This document shows, piece by piece, positions 12,328 to 23,732 of a stretch of 64,000 nt of DNA (positions are counted from its first letter, which is position 1; each line of letters begins with the position of its first letter). The position numbers and the translations under genes were made by a program. Origin of the DNA: Symbiodinium natans (taxonomy: Eukaryota; Sar; Dinophyceae; Suessiales; Symbiodiniaceae); assembly GCA_905221605.1 (NCBI GenBank), contig CAJNDS010002501.1, forward strand, positions 430,001 to 494,000. The letters are read 5' to 3'. A model generated the notes under the pieces. The model saw nothing but the letters and a program-made list of their open reading frames with translations. It searched no databases and had not been told where the DNA came from.

Positions 12328-13921
12328 CCGCAAACTTGCAGGAAACTGTGCCGCAGGCCTTGTGAGAGATTTCTGCTTTGGGGTTTCAGTCGCTGAGCAA
12401 TTCCCCGCCCCCGAACATGTGGAGCCTAGGGTTTAGGGTTTAGGGTTTAGGGCTTGGGGTTTAGGGTTTAGGGCTTAGGGTTTCGGGTGCCAGGTTGGAG
12501 TGGCTTTGACACCTCAGACAGTGCGGCGTGGGAGAGAAGCGTTAGATGTTACAGCCGGTGCCCCTAAACCCTGAACCCTGAACCCTAAACCCTCAACCCT
12601 GAACCCTAAACCCTAAACCCTAAACCTTGAACCCTCAACCCTACACCCGAAACCCTAAACTTTCAAGGGCACGTAGAGAAACAAGCCCCACTTCGACATC
12701 CTACAGGTCACCCTAGACCCTGAACCCCATAAACCCATACAAACCTGATAAACCGCAAAACCCTAAACCCTAAACCCTAAACCCTAAACCCTAAACCCTA
12801 AACCCTAAACCCAAGTTGCTGAGTTTAGAAGCGCCAAAAAAGTGTGCACTTTCAGTTCTGTAGGGGATTGCAGTACCCCAAAAGTGTAAAGTGTACTCAT
12901 TCAGCTACTGAGAAAACCGCATAAACTATATAAACCCTGTAAACCTGTAAGCCCCATAAACCCTATAAGCCTTGAAAACCCTGTATACCACATCAACACT
13001 AAAAAACCCTAAACCCTGCAAGCACTGGAAAACTTCATAAACCCGAAAAACCCCATAAGCCATATGAACCCCATAAACCCTACAAACCCTGTAAACCCTA
13101 CAAAACCCAGAAACCCTGCAAACCCTCGAAACCCTACATACCCAAAAACCCTAAGCCCTAAACCCTATAAGCCCTGACGGCCTGGAGGGCGGTGCTGGAC
13201 AGGTCCTCTGAATTGCCAAGTGACCGCCCAGGGGCTCAGGGTTTAGGGTGTGATTGAGGGCTTAGGGTTTGGGGTTTGGGGTTTAGGGTTTAGGGTTTAG
13301 GGTTTTGGGGTTGAGGGTTTGGGGTGTAGAGTTCAGGATTTGGAGTTTAGGGTTTGTAGGGTTTTAATGGTAAGGAAATTTTTTTGGGTTTAAATAATAA
13401 GGATTAGGATTGAGCATGTTTCGGAGCCTGAAAGAATCTGAATGCTGCTTATGGTAAACTCCAGAAAGTTGGAACATCATTTTCCTAATCGTTTTAAGGT
13501 AATGCATACAAACCCAGCACTAGTCATCCTAACCCTAAACCCTAAACCCTAAACCCTAAACCCTAAACCGATGTTGCATCTTTTTGGAGCTTGCTATAGA
13601 CTGCATGGCAATTGGCTGCGGATCCAAGGGGTTGGGACGGATTTCGGGGTCTCGGACGTCGGGCTTCTGGCTTAGGGTCACAGAGCTGAAGGAGAAACTC
13701 AGGCTTAGGGTTTGGGGTTTGGGGTTTGGGGTTTAGGTTTTAGGGTTTGGGGTTTGGGGTTTAGGGTTTAGGGTTTGGGGTTTAGGGTTTCGGGTTCCGG
13801 GGTTTCGGGTTTGACCGCGCGCGCGTCCAGCTCGCATTGCTCCGGCTTTGAGAAACCCTACACAAAATGCTGTTTCTCTGAGGCGACAAGTGTCAAGAGT
13901 GGGTCCATGGGCACGTGACAG

Positions 13922-14000
13922 GGCACCGTGGCGCGCACTACCTCGGGACGTGCTGTACTTGATTCAGAGCTTTCTGGGTTGCTCTTTCCAACTTCCAGAA
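13922..14000 (+). CDS. F-box-like exon
   Basis: Bounded by GTGACAG|G and CAGAA|GTAAG. It reads APWRALPRDVLYLIQSFLGC then SFQLPE. 'LPRDVLYLIQSFLG' resembles the start of an F-box (LP.DVL..I.SFL), the Skp1-binding module of ubiquitin ligases. The match is short and the rest of the domain would be in other exons. Confidence 0.42.
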
Positions 14001-14207
14001 GTAAGACGATGCAAAAGGGTGGATGATGCCCACAGCCGCCAGAGCAAGACCTAAACCAACCAAACAAAGCGTAGCGCATAACCCAGAAGCATCATCCACA
14101 AGGCGAATAAAACGGCACAAATACGACCAACCAAAGTTCAAAGAGGCCCTAGACCCTAAACCCTAAACCTTACATACCCCCCCCCCCCCTCCTCGGAGGA
14201 AAAACCA

Positions 14208-14242
<35 letters not shown>

Positions 14243-14825
14243 GTCCACGGAGGGAGCCCCAAACCCCACAAGCCCTGGACTACAGCTGTGAAACTAGGCA
14301 CTGGACCAGCGCCTGGAAAAAACATCGGAGGGTTTGGGGACCCTAGGGTTTCAGGTTTAGGGTGATTTAGGTTTTAGGGTTTAGGGTGATTTCCTGCCCA
14401 GCAAGTCCTTGGACGACTCGGTGGGGACATGTTTCAGTCGGGTTTAGGGTCTAGGGAAGTACCACACACCCTCTAGACTCTACCTAGCAGAACCTCGTAC
14501 TTTCGTTAAAATGGTAAAGTTTGGGGTTTAGGCTTTCGGGAAGACTACCCAGGATTCAGAGTTACCGTTCCCTGTCTTGAAGAATGAGCAAAGGTTGCAC
14601 TGGCTAAAGCCTACAGTGACAAAACTACACGCCCTAAACCCTAAACCCTAAACCCTAAACCCTAAACCCTAAACCCTAAACCCTAAACCCTAAACCCCAA
14701 ACCCTACACCCTCTAGCCCTCAACCCCAAACCCCTAAACCCGTCCTGGACTCGAGATGTCGGCTTCCGCTGCATGCCAGCGGCAGGCAGCAAGCAGGTCT
14801 GAAGCAAGAAGGCGCCTCGTGGATG

Positions 14826-15600
14826 AGGGTTTACATGGGGCTTCCAAAAGAGTTTAGGGTTTAGGGTTCAGGGTTTAGGGTTAAGGGGTTGGGTTTACAT
14901 AGGGCTTCCAAGAAGGGTTTAGGGTTCAGGGTTCAGGGTTGAGGGTTTACATAGGGCTTCTAAAAGGGTTTAGGGTTCAGGGTGTAGGGTTAAGGGGTTG
15001 GGTTTACATAGGGCTTCCAAAAGGGTTTAGGGTTCAGGGTTTAGGGTTAAGGGATTGGGTTTACATAGGGCTTGGGTTTAGGGTTAAGGGATTGGGTTTA
15101 CATAGGGCTTCCAAAAAGGGTTTAGGGTTCAGGGTTCAGGGTTCAGGGTTTAGGGTTTAGGGTTTATATGGGGCTTATATAAGGCTTAGGGTTTACAGAG
15201 GGCTTCCAAAAAGGGTTCAGGGTTCAGGGTTTAGGGATTGGGGTTTAGGGTTTAGGGTTTATATATGGGGCTTATATAAGGCTTAGGGTTTACATAGGGC
15301 TTCCAAAAGGGTTTAGGGTTCAGGGTTTAGGGTTAAGGGATTGGGTTTACAAAGGGCTTCTAAAAAGGGTTTAGGGTTCAGGGTTCAGGGTTGAGGGTTT
15401 ACATAGGACTTCTAAAAGGGTTTAGGGTTTAGGGTTTAGGGATTGGGGTTTAGGGTTTAGGGTTCAGGGCTCAGGGTTTAGGGTTAAGGGATTGCGGTTT
15501 AGGGTTTAGGGTTTAGGGTTTAGGGTTCAGGGTTCAGGGTTTAGGGTTTAGGGTTTAGGGATTGGGGTTTAGGGTTTAGTGTTTATATGGGCTTATATAA
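14826..15600. repeat. Minisatellite: about 57-bp unit built on TTTAGGG
   Basis: Units of GGGTTTACATAGGGCTTCC then AAAAGGGTTTAGGGTTCAGG and related heptamers repeat about ten times, with variable length from changes in heptamer number. No gene seen. Confidence 0.88.
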
Positions 15601-15799
15601 GGCTTCTATAGTGCTTTTACAGGGTTCATATTTGGTTTATATATGGCTGACAAAGGTCTTTTATTATTTTATAGGGCTTGATAGGGTTTATGCAGCGCTT
15701 ATGCAGGGCTTGCATAGGGTTTTAGAGGTTTACATAGGGCTTACATGGGGATTTCCGAAAGCTACGGTTTTGGAGGTTTAGGGTTTATAAGGGTTTAGG

Positions 15800-16200
15800 G
15801 TTTGGGGATATAAATGTTCCGGAGATGCCAAAGATGAATCCAGACAATAAATGATAAATTCCTTTGCCTTCATGATTGCAATGTTTAACTAGTGATAGAA
15901 AAGATACGGTTAAAAGGGCCATACGTAGTGCTATGAGAATAGAGTAATAAATGACCCTTTTAATAGTAATCTTATAATTGGGTGCATAATAATAGTAATG
16001 TTCCCGCGGACACGACAATAATGTAATAACCGTGGGGACAATAGTACAACGCGTGCATTTCCAATAATAATCATGGGGCACGCGATAATAGTAATGAAGG
16101 GGTCCTTTCATGAATATTATAATAAGGCCCCATAATATAACAAAAAGGGCCTTAACAGTAGTATAGAATAAGGGCCCTTTGTAGTATGTTTTTTTGCGTT
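15800..16200. other. AT-rich gene-poor block
   Basis: About 400 bp with low GC, repeated ATAATAGTAAT motifs and short GGGCCC-centred inverted repeats. A 149-codon minus frame exists but is low-complexity (Tyr/Ile/Thr-rich) and probably not a gene. Confidence 0.55.
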
Positions 16201-16242
16201 TAGGGTTGGGGGTATTGCGCTTTAAAGTACCCAATAGTACAT

Positions 16243-16395
16243 GAAGGCTTCCATGCTACCGAAACAAGGTATAACTTTGGGGCCAAGTCCAAACCAGGAA
16301 AAGGTTTGACTCTGGGTCGTTGCGGACGGGTTCCACGGTACGGTGACGGTGCGACCCATGACGACTTCATGGTGGGTCGCACCGCGGCACTATGA
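16243..16395 (+). CDS. Unnamed terminal exon with internal hairpin
   Basis: Fifty codons to a TGA: EGFHATETRYNFGAKSKPGK, GLTLGRCGRVPRYGDGATHD and DFMVGRTAAL. Strong coding character on the plus strand; a minus frame is also open but less protein-like. The DNA contains a perfect 11-bp hairpin at 16346-16382. Family not recognised. Confidence 0.42.
   Translation, partial: EGFHATETRYNFGAKSKPGKGLTLGRCGRVPRYGDGATHDDFMVGRTAAL
16346..16382. other. Perfect 11-bp hairpin
   Basis: GGTGCGACCCA and TGGGTCGCACC form an 11-bp perfect stem around a loop of about 14 nt. It is unrelated to the MITE families and overlaps a coding-like frame. Confidence 0.6.
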
Positions 16396-17185
16396 GACAC
16401 CCTGAACCCAAAACCCTGAACTCTGAGGGTAGTTAGGCCCTTAATATGGTCCCTAAGCTCCTTTAAAACTATCTCTTAATTTGTACAGGTTTATACGGGG
16501 TACAAAAGGGCTACCCTTTCAAGGGCCCATACTAAGGGACCATGTATCTACCCTTTGATGAACCGTAATCCCTGAACCCTAACTAAACCCTCGGAGATGC
16601 AGCCTGTTTAGGGTCCCTGCCTTCTTTCGGCGCCTCGGCGGGTTGCGCCGGAGCTTCCTGCGTCGCTGGGCCAAGGAACCCCTGAGTTTTAGGATTGGGG
16701 ATTTGGGGTTTCGGGTGTAGGGTTCAGGGTTCTAGTTTGATGTCGGGTTGGGGTTGCTTCTTTGAAAGGAGATTCGAATACTTTGCTGGGCTTAGGGTTT
16801 TGCTTGCTGTTTGAACCTGTTTGCATATTCCGGGTGTTCGGTACTGATGCTGCGGCCAGAAGCCAGGAGGGGTGCTGGAAGAGCATGGCCTAAACCCTAA
16901 ACCCTAGACCCTAAACCCTAAACCCTAAACCCTAAACCCTAGACCCTAGACCCTAGATCCTTGACCCTAAACCCTAAACCCTAAACTCTAAACCCTAAAC
17001 CCTAAACCCTAAACCCTAAACCCTAAACCCTAAACCCTAAACCCTAAACCCTAACCCTAAACCCTAAACCCCAAACCCTAACCCCAAAAAATCGACTCCA
17101 AACCAGACTCTTAGGAACTAGACTACTGAGACAGGGGTATTTTGAGGGGGGACCGTTGTAGGAATCCGCCACTGCCCTTTGAGTA

Positions 17186-17229
17186 TTGCATGCTTAAGAA
17201 CACCCCCCCCCCCCACAAAAAAAAAAAGA

Positions 17230-17273
<44 letters not shown>

Positions 17274-17338
17274 TAACAATCACTTATTGCCCTTAAAGGG
17301 AAGAATTAGCTCTTATTCTTCGGGGTTCTTAAGCACAT
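17186..17338. mobile_element. Family M element with (AAT)n core
   Basis: GCTTAAGAAC and GTTCTTAAGC are the inverted ends. The core holds C13, A12 and about 15 AAT units. A related copy lies at 37462-37618. Confidence 0.68.
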
Positions 17339-17478
17339 AGTACCGCACCACCAGGAGAAAGTGCCGAGCTGTTACACCCAAACTTCGCAGGCGCAGTCAG
17401 TTGGGGTGAGAAGTCGTGAGTTCTGGCGCCAAGCCGTCGTGCCAATTTCACAGTGCCATGGCATGAGGGAGCACAGAT

Positions 17479-17692
17479 CCCTTCCCCCCTAATATTAAAC
17501 CCCCCTACCCCCTGTTATTATTATTCAACCCTCTACCCGCTAATATTATTATTATTAAATCCTCTACCCCCTAATGTTAAATCTCCCCCATTATAGTTGT
17601 ATTATAGTATATGTGGGGCGGGGGGGGGGGGGGGTATTTAATATTGGGAGGGAGTAGGGGGGGGGGGGTTAATGTTAGGGGGAAGGGATTAT
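17479..17692. mobile_element. Palindromic element with AT/poly-C character (family L)
   Basis: CCCTTCCCCCCTAATATTAA at 17480 is inverted near 17670-17692, and CCCCTACCCCC with GGGGG...GAGTAGGGG repeats the pattern inside. Contains TTATTATTA and a G-run. Confidence 0.68.
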
Positions 17693-17865
17693 ACCCTCAA
17701 GCCCCAAGTGATGCTTGGGCTTGGGGCTGAAACAGCATCCCATCATGCACAGTATGTCTCGGTGGCCCAGTACCTTATAGGACTCTCGACAGGGTCTAAT
17801 TCGGTGCAAGTCCTAAACCCTAAACCCTAACACATGTGGAGAAAGGGTGCTACTCAGCATCCTAT

Positions 17866-17987
17866 AATCTCGGTAGCCCGATAACCATACTAGGATAAGG
17901 GCACCCTACTTTGGGTTGGTTCCTTTCTAAGAGAACCTTGAACCAAAAAAAGGAAAAATGGATACCACTGGGCTACCAAGTAATATA
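17866..17987. mobile_element. Family C MITE-like element
   Basis: Ends CTCGGTAGCCCGATAACCA and ACCACTGGGCTACCAAG; interior has GGGTTGGTTCC...GAACCTTGAACC and a purine run. Confidence 0.78.
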
Positions 17988-18598
17988 TAGTTATAGTTCA
18001 ATCACACACTCACTGGGCCATCAGCGGCTGCCCCACGACCTGAGCAAGGCAAACTTTGCTTCATTTCTCTGAGGTGTCCCTGCAGGGTTTAGGGTTTAGG
18101 GTTTAGGGTTTTTGAGCAACCAGAATGTGTGGGGGTTGGGATCCTGGGTTGGGAAATGCTAGGTACATTGGGCGAGTTTAGGGCTCAGGGCCGCGGATTT
18201 CGGAAAGTTTCGGGTTCTCCGTTATATCAGACTCGAGCAGGCGCCCGTTTTGCTGACTTCACTGGTGCGGCCTTAAAAAAAAGTGAACCTAGCCTAAACC
18301 CTCAAACCCTAAAACCCTCAAACCCTAGAACCCTGAATCCTTAAACACCCTGAAAAACCGAAAACCGAAAACCCTGAAACCCTAAAACCCTAGAACCCTA
18401 AAAAAGCCATAGACCCCAAACCCCAAACCCTAAACCCCAAAATCTCAAAGCCCCAAAACCCTAAACCCCTGAACCCTAAACCCCTAAACACTAAACCCCC
18501 TAAATCCTGAACCCTAAACCCCAACCCTCGCTGCCCTTGCCCCTCCACCCTAAACCCTAAACCCTAAACCCCAAAGCCCCAAAACCCTAAATCCTAAA

Positions 18599-18853
18599 CC
18601 CTACCCCTAAACCCCTAAACCCCTAAACCCCTAAACCCCTAAACCCCTAAACCCCTAAACCCCTAAACCCCTAAACCCCTAAACCCCTAAACCCCTAAAC
18701 CGCTTAACCCCTAAACCCCTAAACCCCTAAACCCCTAAACCCTAAAAACCCCTAAACCCCCCCTAAACCCCTAAACCCCTAAACCCCTAAACCCCTAAAC
18801 CCCTAAACCCTAAACCCTAAACCCTAAACCCTAAACCCTAAACCCTAAACCCC
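18599..18853. repeat. Homogeneous CCCCTAAA octamer array merging into CCCTAAA
   Basis: More than 20 copies of the 8-mer CCCCTAAA are followed by the 7-mer from about 18807. The switch is abrupt. The same 8-mer dominates 1755-1830 and, inverted, 36065-36170 and 51550-51690. Confidence 0.95.
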
Positions 18854-18861
18854 AAAGCCAG

Positions 18862-18950
18862 CCTCCAGTGTGAAGCAGCCCACAGCCTGTCCAGTCAGGG
18901 AGTCCACCTCCACCGCCTCCTCCCGGATGTGGCAAAGGATGGCAGATGGG
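18862..18950 (-). CDS. Exon-like island (ILCHIREEAVEVDSLTGQAV)
   Basis: The minus strand reads SAILCHIREEAVEVDSLTGQ then AVGCFTLEAG, set between a CCCTAAA array and a TTTAGGG array. Good protein character; unnamed. Confidence 0.42.
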
Positions 18951-19157
18951 AGGGTTTAGGGTTTAGGGTTTAGGGTTTAGGGTTTAGGGTTTAGGGTTTA
19001 GGGTTTAGGGTTTGGGGTTTAGGGTTTAGGGTTTAGGGTTTGGGGTTTGGGGCTTGGGGTTTGGGGTTTGGGGTTTAGGGCTTGGGGTTTACGGTTTAGG
19101 GTTAGGGTTCAGGCGCGCATCTGCATGACAGAAAGCGTGCTTTCCTTCCTAATGATG

Positions 19158-19220
19158 CGGCCCACTACGCACCCTAAACCCAAAACCCTAAACCCTCTTA
19201 AGTCTTCGGCCCACTACACA
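19158..19220. repeat. Short telomere-like stretch bounded by a 14-bp direct repeat
   Basis: cggcccactacgca (19158-19171) and cggcccactacaca (19207-19220) flank about 28 bp of CCCTAAA. Confidence 0.85.
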
Positions 19221-20030
19221 TACTCGACACCGCACAACTCCGTGCCAAAAGTAATCCCACTCCTTCCCCACATACACTCCTAGGACACCAGGACTCCACC
19301 TTAGGGTTTAGGGTTTAGGTTTAGGGATACTCTTGCATATACTCATACACATATGGGGGCTTCCGAAATTCTGGGTACCTTCTTGTGGTCCGTACTAATT
19401 ATAGGGGAATCCTACTATTTTGGGGGTCTATATTCGGGGTTCCGTTTTTTTCGCTCACACCTCCATATTCCTATATTTTCATTCGGGTGGATCAAGTTCT
19501 CCACCACGCAGACCACGTAAAATGCACGATCTTGAGACTCCTTGCCTCCGATTTTGTTATTTATTTTGTTTTTTTTTTTTTTTGGGGGGGGGGCCTTTAA
19601 CAATTTCCAATTTCAAAAGTGTTTTTAGTTCCTTTTTTTTTTTTGGGGGGGGGGTGTTATAGTATAAGAAACAGGGATCCTGAGGGAATACTGTAAATAG
19701 TTGTTCCGGCCCCTATAGTAGATTTTCAAACCCTCGGGCCCTCCACAGGCCAGGCTAGACGTGGCATAAATGTTGTCCAAGGTTCCTTAAGCCTAACCCT
19801 AAACCCTAAACCCTAAACTCTATTCTTGGGATTGATGGCCGTGGTGATGGCTTAGGGCTTGTGTCTCTTCGAGATGTGGCTTGGGGAATTTCCGACCCCA
19901 AACCTCACAAGACTCTCCTGTCTTCCTGTCTGCAGCTCCTCACCCTAAACCCTAAACCCTAAACCCTAAACCCTAGACCCTAGACCCTAGACCCCTAAGC
20001 CCGAAACCCGGCTCCTGTGTTGCCAGACAG

Positions 20031-20084
20031 GGCGCACAGCAGCTGTACAGCCAGAAGTCGCTGCAGCACTGTCCCTGGCTATCT
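20031..20084 (+). CDS. Exon-like island (GAQQLYSQKSLQHCPWLSR)
   Basis: After CCAGACAG|G the plus strand reads GAQQLYSQKSLQHCPWL before a long G-run. A second plus island at 20838-20960 reads QQVESFGFRAGVLATQRPSQ. Both unnamed. Confidence 0.36.
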
Positions 20085-20343
20085 AGGGGGGGGGGGGGGG
20101 GGGGGGGGGGTTTTAGGGTTTAGGGGGTTTAGGGTTAGGGTTTAGGGAGGGTTTAGGGCTACCCCACGCATATACAAGGGGCCTAAATAATTTGAATAGT
20201 TGTTTGTTGTTTTGTTGGGGGGGGGGGGGGGGGCTCTTAAAGTACAGCTATATAGGGACCGCAAGGGAATACAATTTGTAATTCTTCCGACGCCTATATT
20301 ACACTCAGGAATATGTCGAAAGGAACCCTATCTAACAACAGTA

Positions 20344-20459
20344 TAACATGGGTGGTTGTCAAAATCTTGGTCCCCTTTTGGATCCCTCTCTTCATACGGC
20401 ACCGAATACTTTAGGGTACTCCAACAGGGACCATGATTTTGACAACCACCCATATGGAC
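20344..20459. mobile_element. Family I MITE-like element
   Basis: ATGGGTGGTTGTCAAAATC and its inverse GATTTTGACAACCACCCAT form a 19-bp perfect terminal repeat. Confidence 0.85.
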
Positions 20460-20504
20460 TAATATCGACCTTGACTCAGGGCCGTCTGGCTTGAACCCCG
20501 ACTC

Positions 20505-20705
20505 TTGGGATGTTCCCCCTTATACTAGCAGTTCCTGAATAGGGATTACAAACTACAATTCCTATTGAGGGCTGTTTAGGGTTGAGGGTTTAGGGTTTAA
20601 GGTTTGGGGTTTAGGGTTTAGGATTTGGGGTTTGGGGTTTGGGAATTATAGTACCCCTGATTGTAATCCTTATTGAGGTCCGTTGGTATAATGGGAAACA
20701 TCCCA
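20505..20705. mobile_element. Family A element split by a telomere-like insert
   Basis: Left half 20505-20577 and right half 20645-20705 form the palindrome. About 65 bp of TTTAGGG/TTTGGGG sits near the hairpin apex. Confidence 0.8.
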
Positions 20706-21002
20706 ACCCGAGTCCCTAACAAAGCCCTAACAAGCCCCCAAACCCTACACCGTGACACCCTAAACCCTAAACCCAAAACCCTTATTAACCCTGAACCCTG
20801 AACCCCAAACCCGAAACGCTAAACCCTAGCCCACCCACAGGTTCAGCAGGTTGAGAGCTTCGGTTTCCGGGCGGGGGTTCTTGCAACTCAGCGTCCATCA
20901 CAGGCCCGTTTTCCAAAGCCAAGCAGAACAAGGAAGTCTAGAAGGTGGGTTGCTGAAGCCTGAACCCTAAACCCTAAACCCTAAACCCTAAACCCGAAGC
21001 CC

Positions 21003-21100
21003 TGCAAAAACGGAGAGGCCAGGGACCACGGGCCTCGTCGGGCTCCTCTGCGATACGCCTTCGCAGCGCGCGGCGCCAGCGGAACTGGGCTCTTTCGGGG
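21003..21100 (-). CDS. Exon-like island (AQFRWRRALRRRIAEEPDEA)
   Basis: The minus strand reads ERAQFRWRRALRRRIAEEPD then EARGPWPLRF. GC-rich and helix-like; borders uncertain, unnamed. Confidence 0.36.
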
Positions 21101-21852
21101 TTTAGGGTTTAGGGTCTTGGGTTGAGGGTTTGGGGTTTGCGGATTAGGGTTTAGGATTTGGGGTTTAGGATTTAAGGTTTGGGGTTTAGGGTTTGCGGTT
21201 TGCGGATCAGGGTTTAGGGTTTGGGGTTTGGGGTTTAGGGTTTGGGGTTTGGGGTTTAGGGGTTGGGGTTTGGGGTTTGGGGTTTAGGTTTAGGGTTCGG
21301 GGTTGAGGGTTGAGGGTTTAGGGTTTGGGGTTGAGGGCTTAGGGTTTGGGGTTTGGGGTTTTGGCCGGAAGTAGCAACTTACAACCATCATAACCCTAAG
21401 CCCGCGACCTGTCGGGGGGATCGAGGCAGGTTTCTGGGCTGTTGCTACATTCGCTGCCCCGGGCACTCTGGAATGTTTAGGTTGAGGTTTCAAGAACACA
21501 CACATCTACACGTATATAAGAGCTGTTTCAAAGTTCATGTCAAGGCTACCCCCAGTATAGACAACCTAAGCCCAACAAACACCAGAATTTGGACCCACTC
21601 TGGGTCCTAGATCGTCATTTCGGGGACTCTAAGGGACTCTAAGGGGCGGGGGGGGGGGGGGGGAACAGGGAACCTAAAGTAGTTGATGTCGGGGTGGAGG
21701 TGGGCTTGGTTCTCTGCAGATTTTCAGGTTTAGGGCGTGGGCTTCGCGTGCAGGTTCAGGCGTTTTGGGGAGCGCAACCCTTTGCCACAATTTGGGCCAT
21801 AAGGGTGGAGTGTGTGAGTCCCTGCGCCGTGAATCCTAAAGCTCTCGCAGCC

Positions 21853-22146
21853 CTATAAGTCCTGACTTTGTACCAGAAAGGCCACCTCGAATAATCTCAC
21901 CACACCTTTACTTACAGCGCGTGTTCTTGCTGGAGGCGCGTAGAAAAGGCCTTGGAAGAGGAACATGGAGAAGGTCGGCAGTCCAGCTATCATGCCTGCT
22001 GCGGGCACAGAAACCTCAATTGTGTAGATTCTTGGTCTTTCTTGGGGGCACCTATAGTTATCTGATGTCACTACGCTAACCATGAAACTAGGGTACCTCC
22101 CAAAAGCTACGTGTACATGACATTCGCAGTAGAATGGGAATCCCAA
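21853..22146 (-). CDS. Longest minus-strand open island at 22 kb
   Basis: 97 codons from ATG: MGFPFYCECHVHVAFGRYPS, then a segment with VSVPAAGMIAGLPTFSMFLF that could be a membrane span. The region is free of telomeric repeat. No family recognised, and the reading frame is unconfirmed. Confidence 0.38.
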   Translation of the reverse strand: MGFPFYCECHVHVAFGRYPSFMVSVVTSDNYRCPQERPRIYTIEVSVPAAGMIAGLPTFSMFLFQGLFYAPPARTRAVSKGVVRLFEVAFLVQSQDL

Positions 22147-22567
22147 ATCAGTGTCGTCTGCAAGTTGAGGTTGAATCTAGAGGCCCATGCTGGGTAGCAT
22201 CTTTGGCAATTACATAGAGATTTGCAAAGAAATTCCTCCTGTTTGGTTGGGGGGGGGGGGTGGGGGGCGGGGGGGGGGGGGGGGGGGCTTGGGGGGGGGC
22301 GGGGGGGACCGGGGCAGGGGTCTGGTGGGGGGAGGTCAAAAATGGGGGTTGGGTGGGGGGACCCTAAACCCTAAGCCCTAAAACCTGAAGCACTTCTCAG
22401 TGCCGCCCAGGCCTCAGAAGGCTGAGCCCTAGACCCTGAAGATTTAGACTTAGGGTTTAGGGGTTTAGGGTTTAGGGGTTTCGGGTTTCGGGCTTAGGGT
22501 TTAGGGGCTCTGAATTCGACTCCAATACTGCTGTTTGAGCATTTCTTAGGGTTTAGGGTTGAGGGCT

Positions 22568-22688
22568 TACGGTGAGCTCCAAAAAGTTAGAACATCCTTA
22601 TCTCCATGCCCCAAAAGGTATACCAAAAGGAATCCCTCGTCTAATTCTCCTTTAACCATGTTCCAACTTTCTGGGTTTTACTGTAGGG
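22568..22688. mobile_element. Family G MITE-like element
   Basis: GGTGAGCTCCAAAAAGTTAG and TTCCAACTTTCTGGGTTTTAC; the interior CCCCAAAAGGTATACC matches the copy at 32828. Confidence 0.75.
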
Positions 22689-22971
22689 TTTAGGGTTTAG
22701 GCATTTAGGGGTTTAGGGTTTAGGGTTTAGGGTTCACTGTAGCGTCTGGGGGAAAACTACAATGTGAGAACTTCGAAAAGGGGCCCTCAACAACGGCTAC
22801 GGCTAAAGGAACTGTGGGGCTGAATTTTCCGAAGCACGGCCTGAGTAGGTCTCATGGGTTAAGCTCTGCAAGTGAAGGTATTAGAGGTGGTCCCAGAGGC
22901 CTAAACCCTAAACCCTAAACCCTAAACCCTGAACCCTAAGCCCTAAGCCCTAAGGCCTAAACCGCAAGCAC

Positions 22972-23062
22972 AGACTACGCGGGTCCTGGGACAAGGCCCA
23001 TGAGGTTGGCGATGATGCGCGAGGCGATGAAGACCAGAGTCCTAGGCTGCCGGTTGAATGTT
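22972..23062 (-). CDS. Exon-like island (LVFIASRIIANLMGLVPG)
   Basis: The minus strand reads NRQPRTLVFIASRIIANLMG then LVPGPA and a stop. Hydrophobic, possibly membrane-associated; family unknown. Confidence 0.38.
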
Positions 23063-23399
23063 CCAGGGGTTGCGGTTTAGGGTTTAGGGTTTAGGGTTTA
23101 GGGTTTAGGGTTTAGGGTTTAGGGTTTAGGGTTTAGGGTTTAGGGTTTTAGCTGCTGCTGGCCAGACGGCTAGGCACAAACAAAAAATGCCAAGCCAAGC
23201 CCGCCTCATGATTTCAAGGACCTAATGATACCAAAAAGGACCTTGCGACTAAACAGGATATGGGTAAGAAGCGGAGGGTGAGAGACTTCCTCGTTCAGTG
23301 CCAAAAGACCCCTTTGAGCTGGTGCCCAAAACCGGCCTGCGGCTCAACAGGTTCTGGTCTGGGCTGAGGCTGCGAAAGCAACGGTGTAACTTGCCTTAC

Positions 23400-23469
23400 C
23401 CAGCTTCTTCACCACGGCACTGAACGCCTTGTCGTCACTCAACCACCCCGGCTCCCGATCCTGCTGAAA
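23400..23469 (-). CDS. Exon-like island with canonical GTAAG donor
   Basis: Reads FQQDREPGWLSDDKAFSAVV then KKLG, ending CTGG|GTAAGG. This shows that canonical GT donors occur here beside the GC donors of OGDH. Confidence 0.48.
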
Positions 23470-23514
23470 CTGCTCTGTTCACATTTTTTAGTATGTGGTA
23501 ACACAGTCAGCCTC

Positions 23515-23588
23515 CTGCAAGCCGCCTGTCTCGTCTCCGCGACCTTTTTCTGAGTCGACTGGCGCCTCTTCTTGACCGGCTCTCCACC
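23515..23588 (-). CDS. Basic exon-like island of the same minus-strand gene
   Basis: Reads GEPVKKRRQSTQKKVAETRQ then AACRRL. The KKRR cluster could be a nuclear localisation signal. Borders approximate. Confidence 0.38.
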
Positions 23589-23642
23589 TAAACCCTAAAC
23601 CCTAAATCCTAAATCCTAAACCCTAAACCCCTTCTTCTGGTC

Positions 23643-23732
23643 CGAAAGCCGTACCAACCGACGGCGCTGCCCTGCCACCCGTCGTCTTGTCCATCTCCAC
23701 GATCTCAGGGTTCATCAAGGTGGGAGACCTTG
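23643..23732 (-). CDS. Exon-like island of a minus-strand gene (22.9-24.3 kb)
   Basis: The minus strand reads MNPEIVEMDKTTGGRAAPSV then GTAFGPEE. It is followed downstream by two more minus-strand islands, suggesting one gene. No family recognised. Confidence 0.42.

Noticed and set aside
15785-16234. 149-codon minus-strand open frame
   Set aside because: Low-complexity, AT-rich sequence with short inverted repeats; no protein-like pattern, and it ends in telomeric repeat.
22148-22381. Poly-Pro/poly-Gly open frames
   Set aside because: Products of long G-runs at 22250-22340; homopolymer translation, not a gene.
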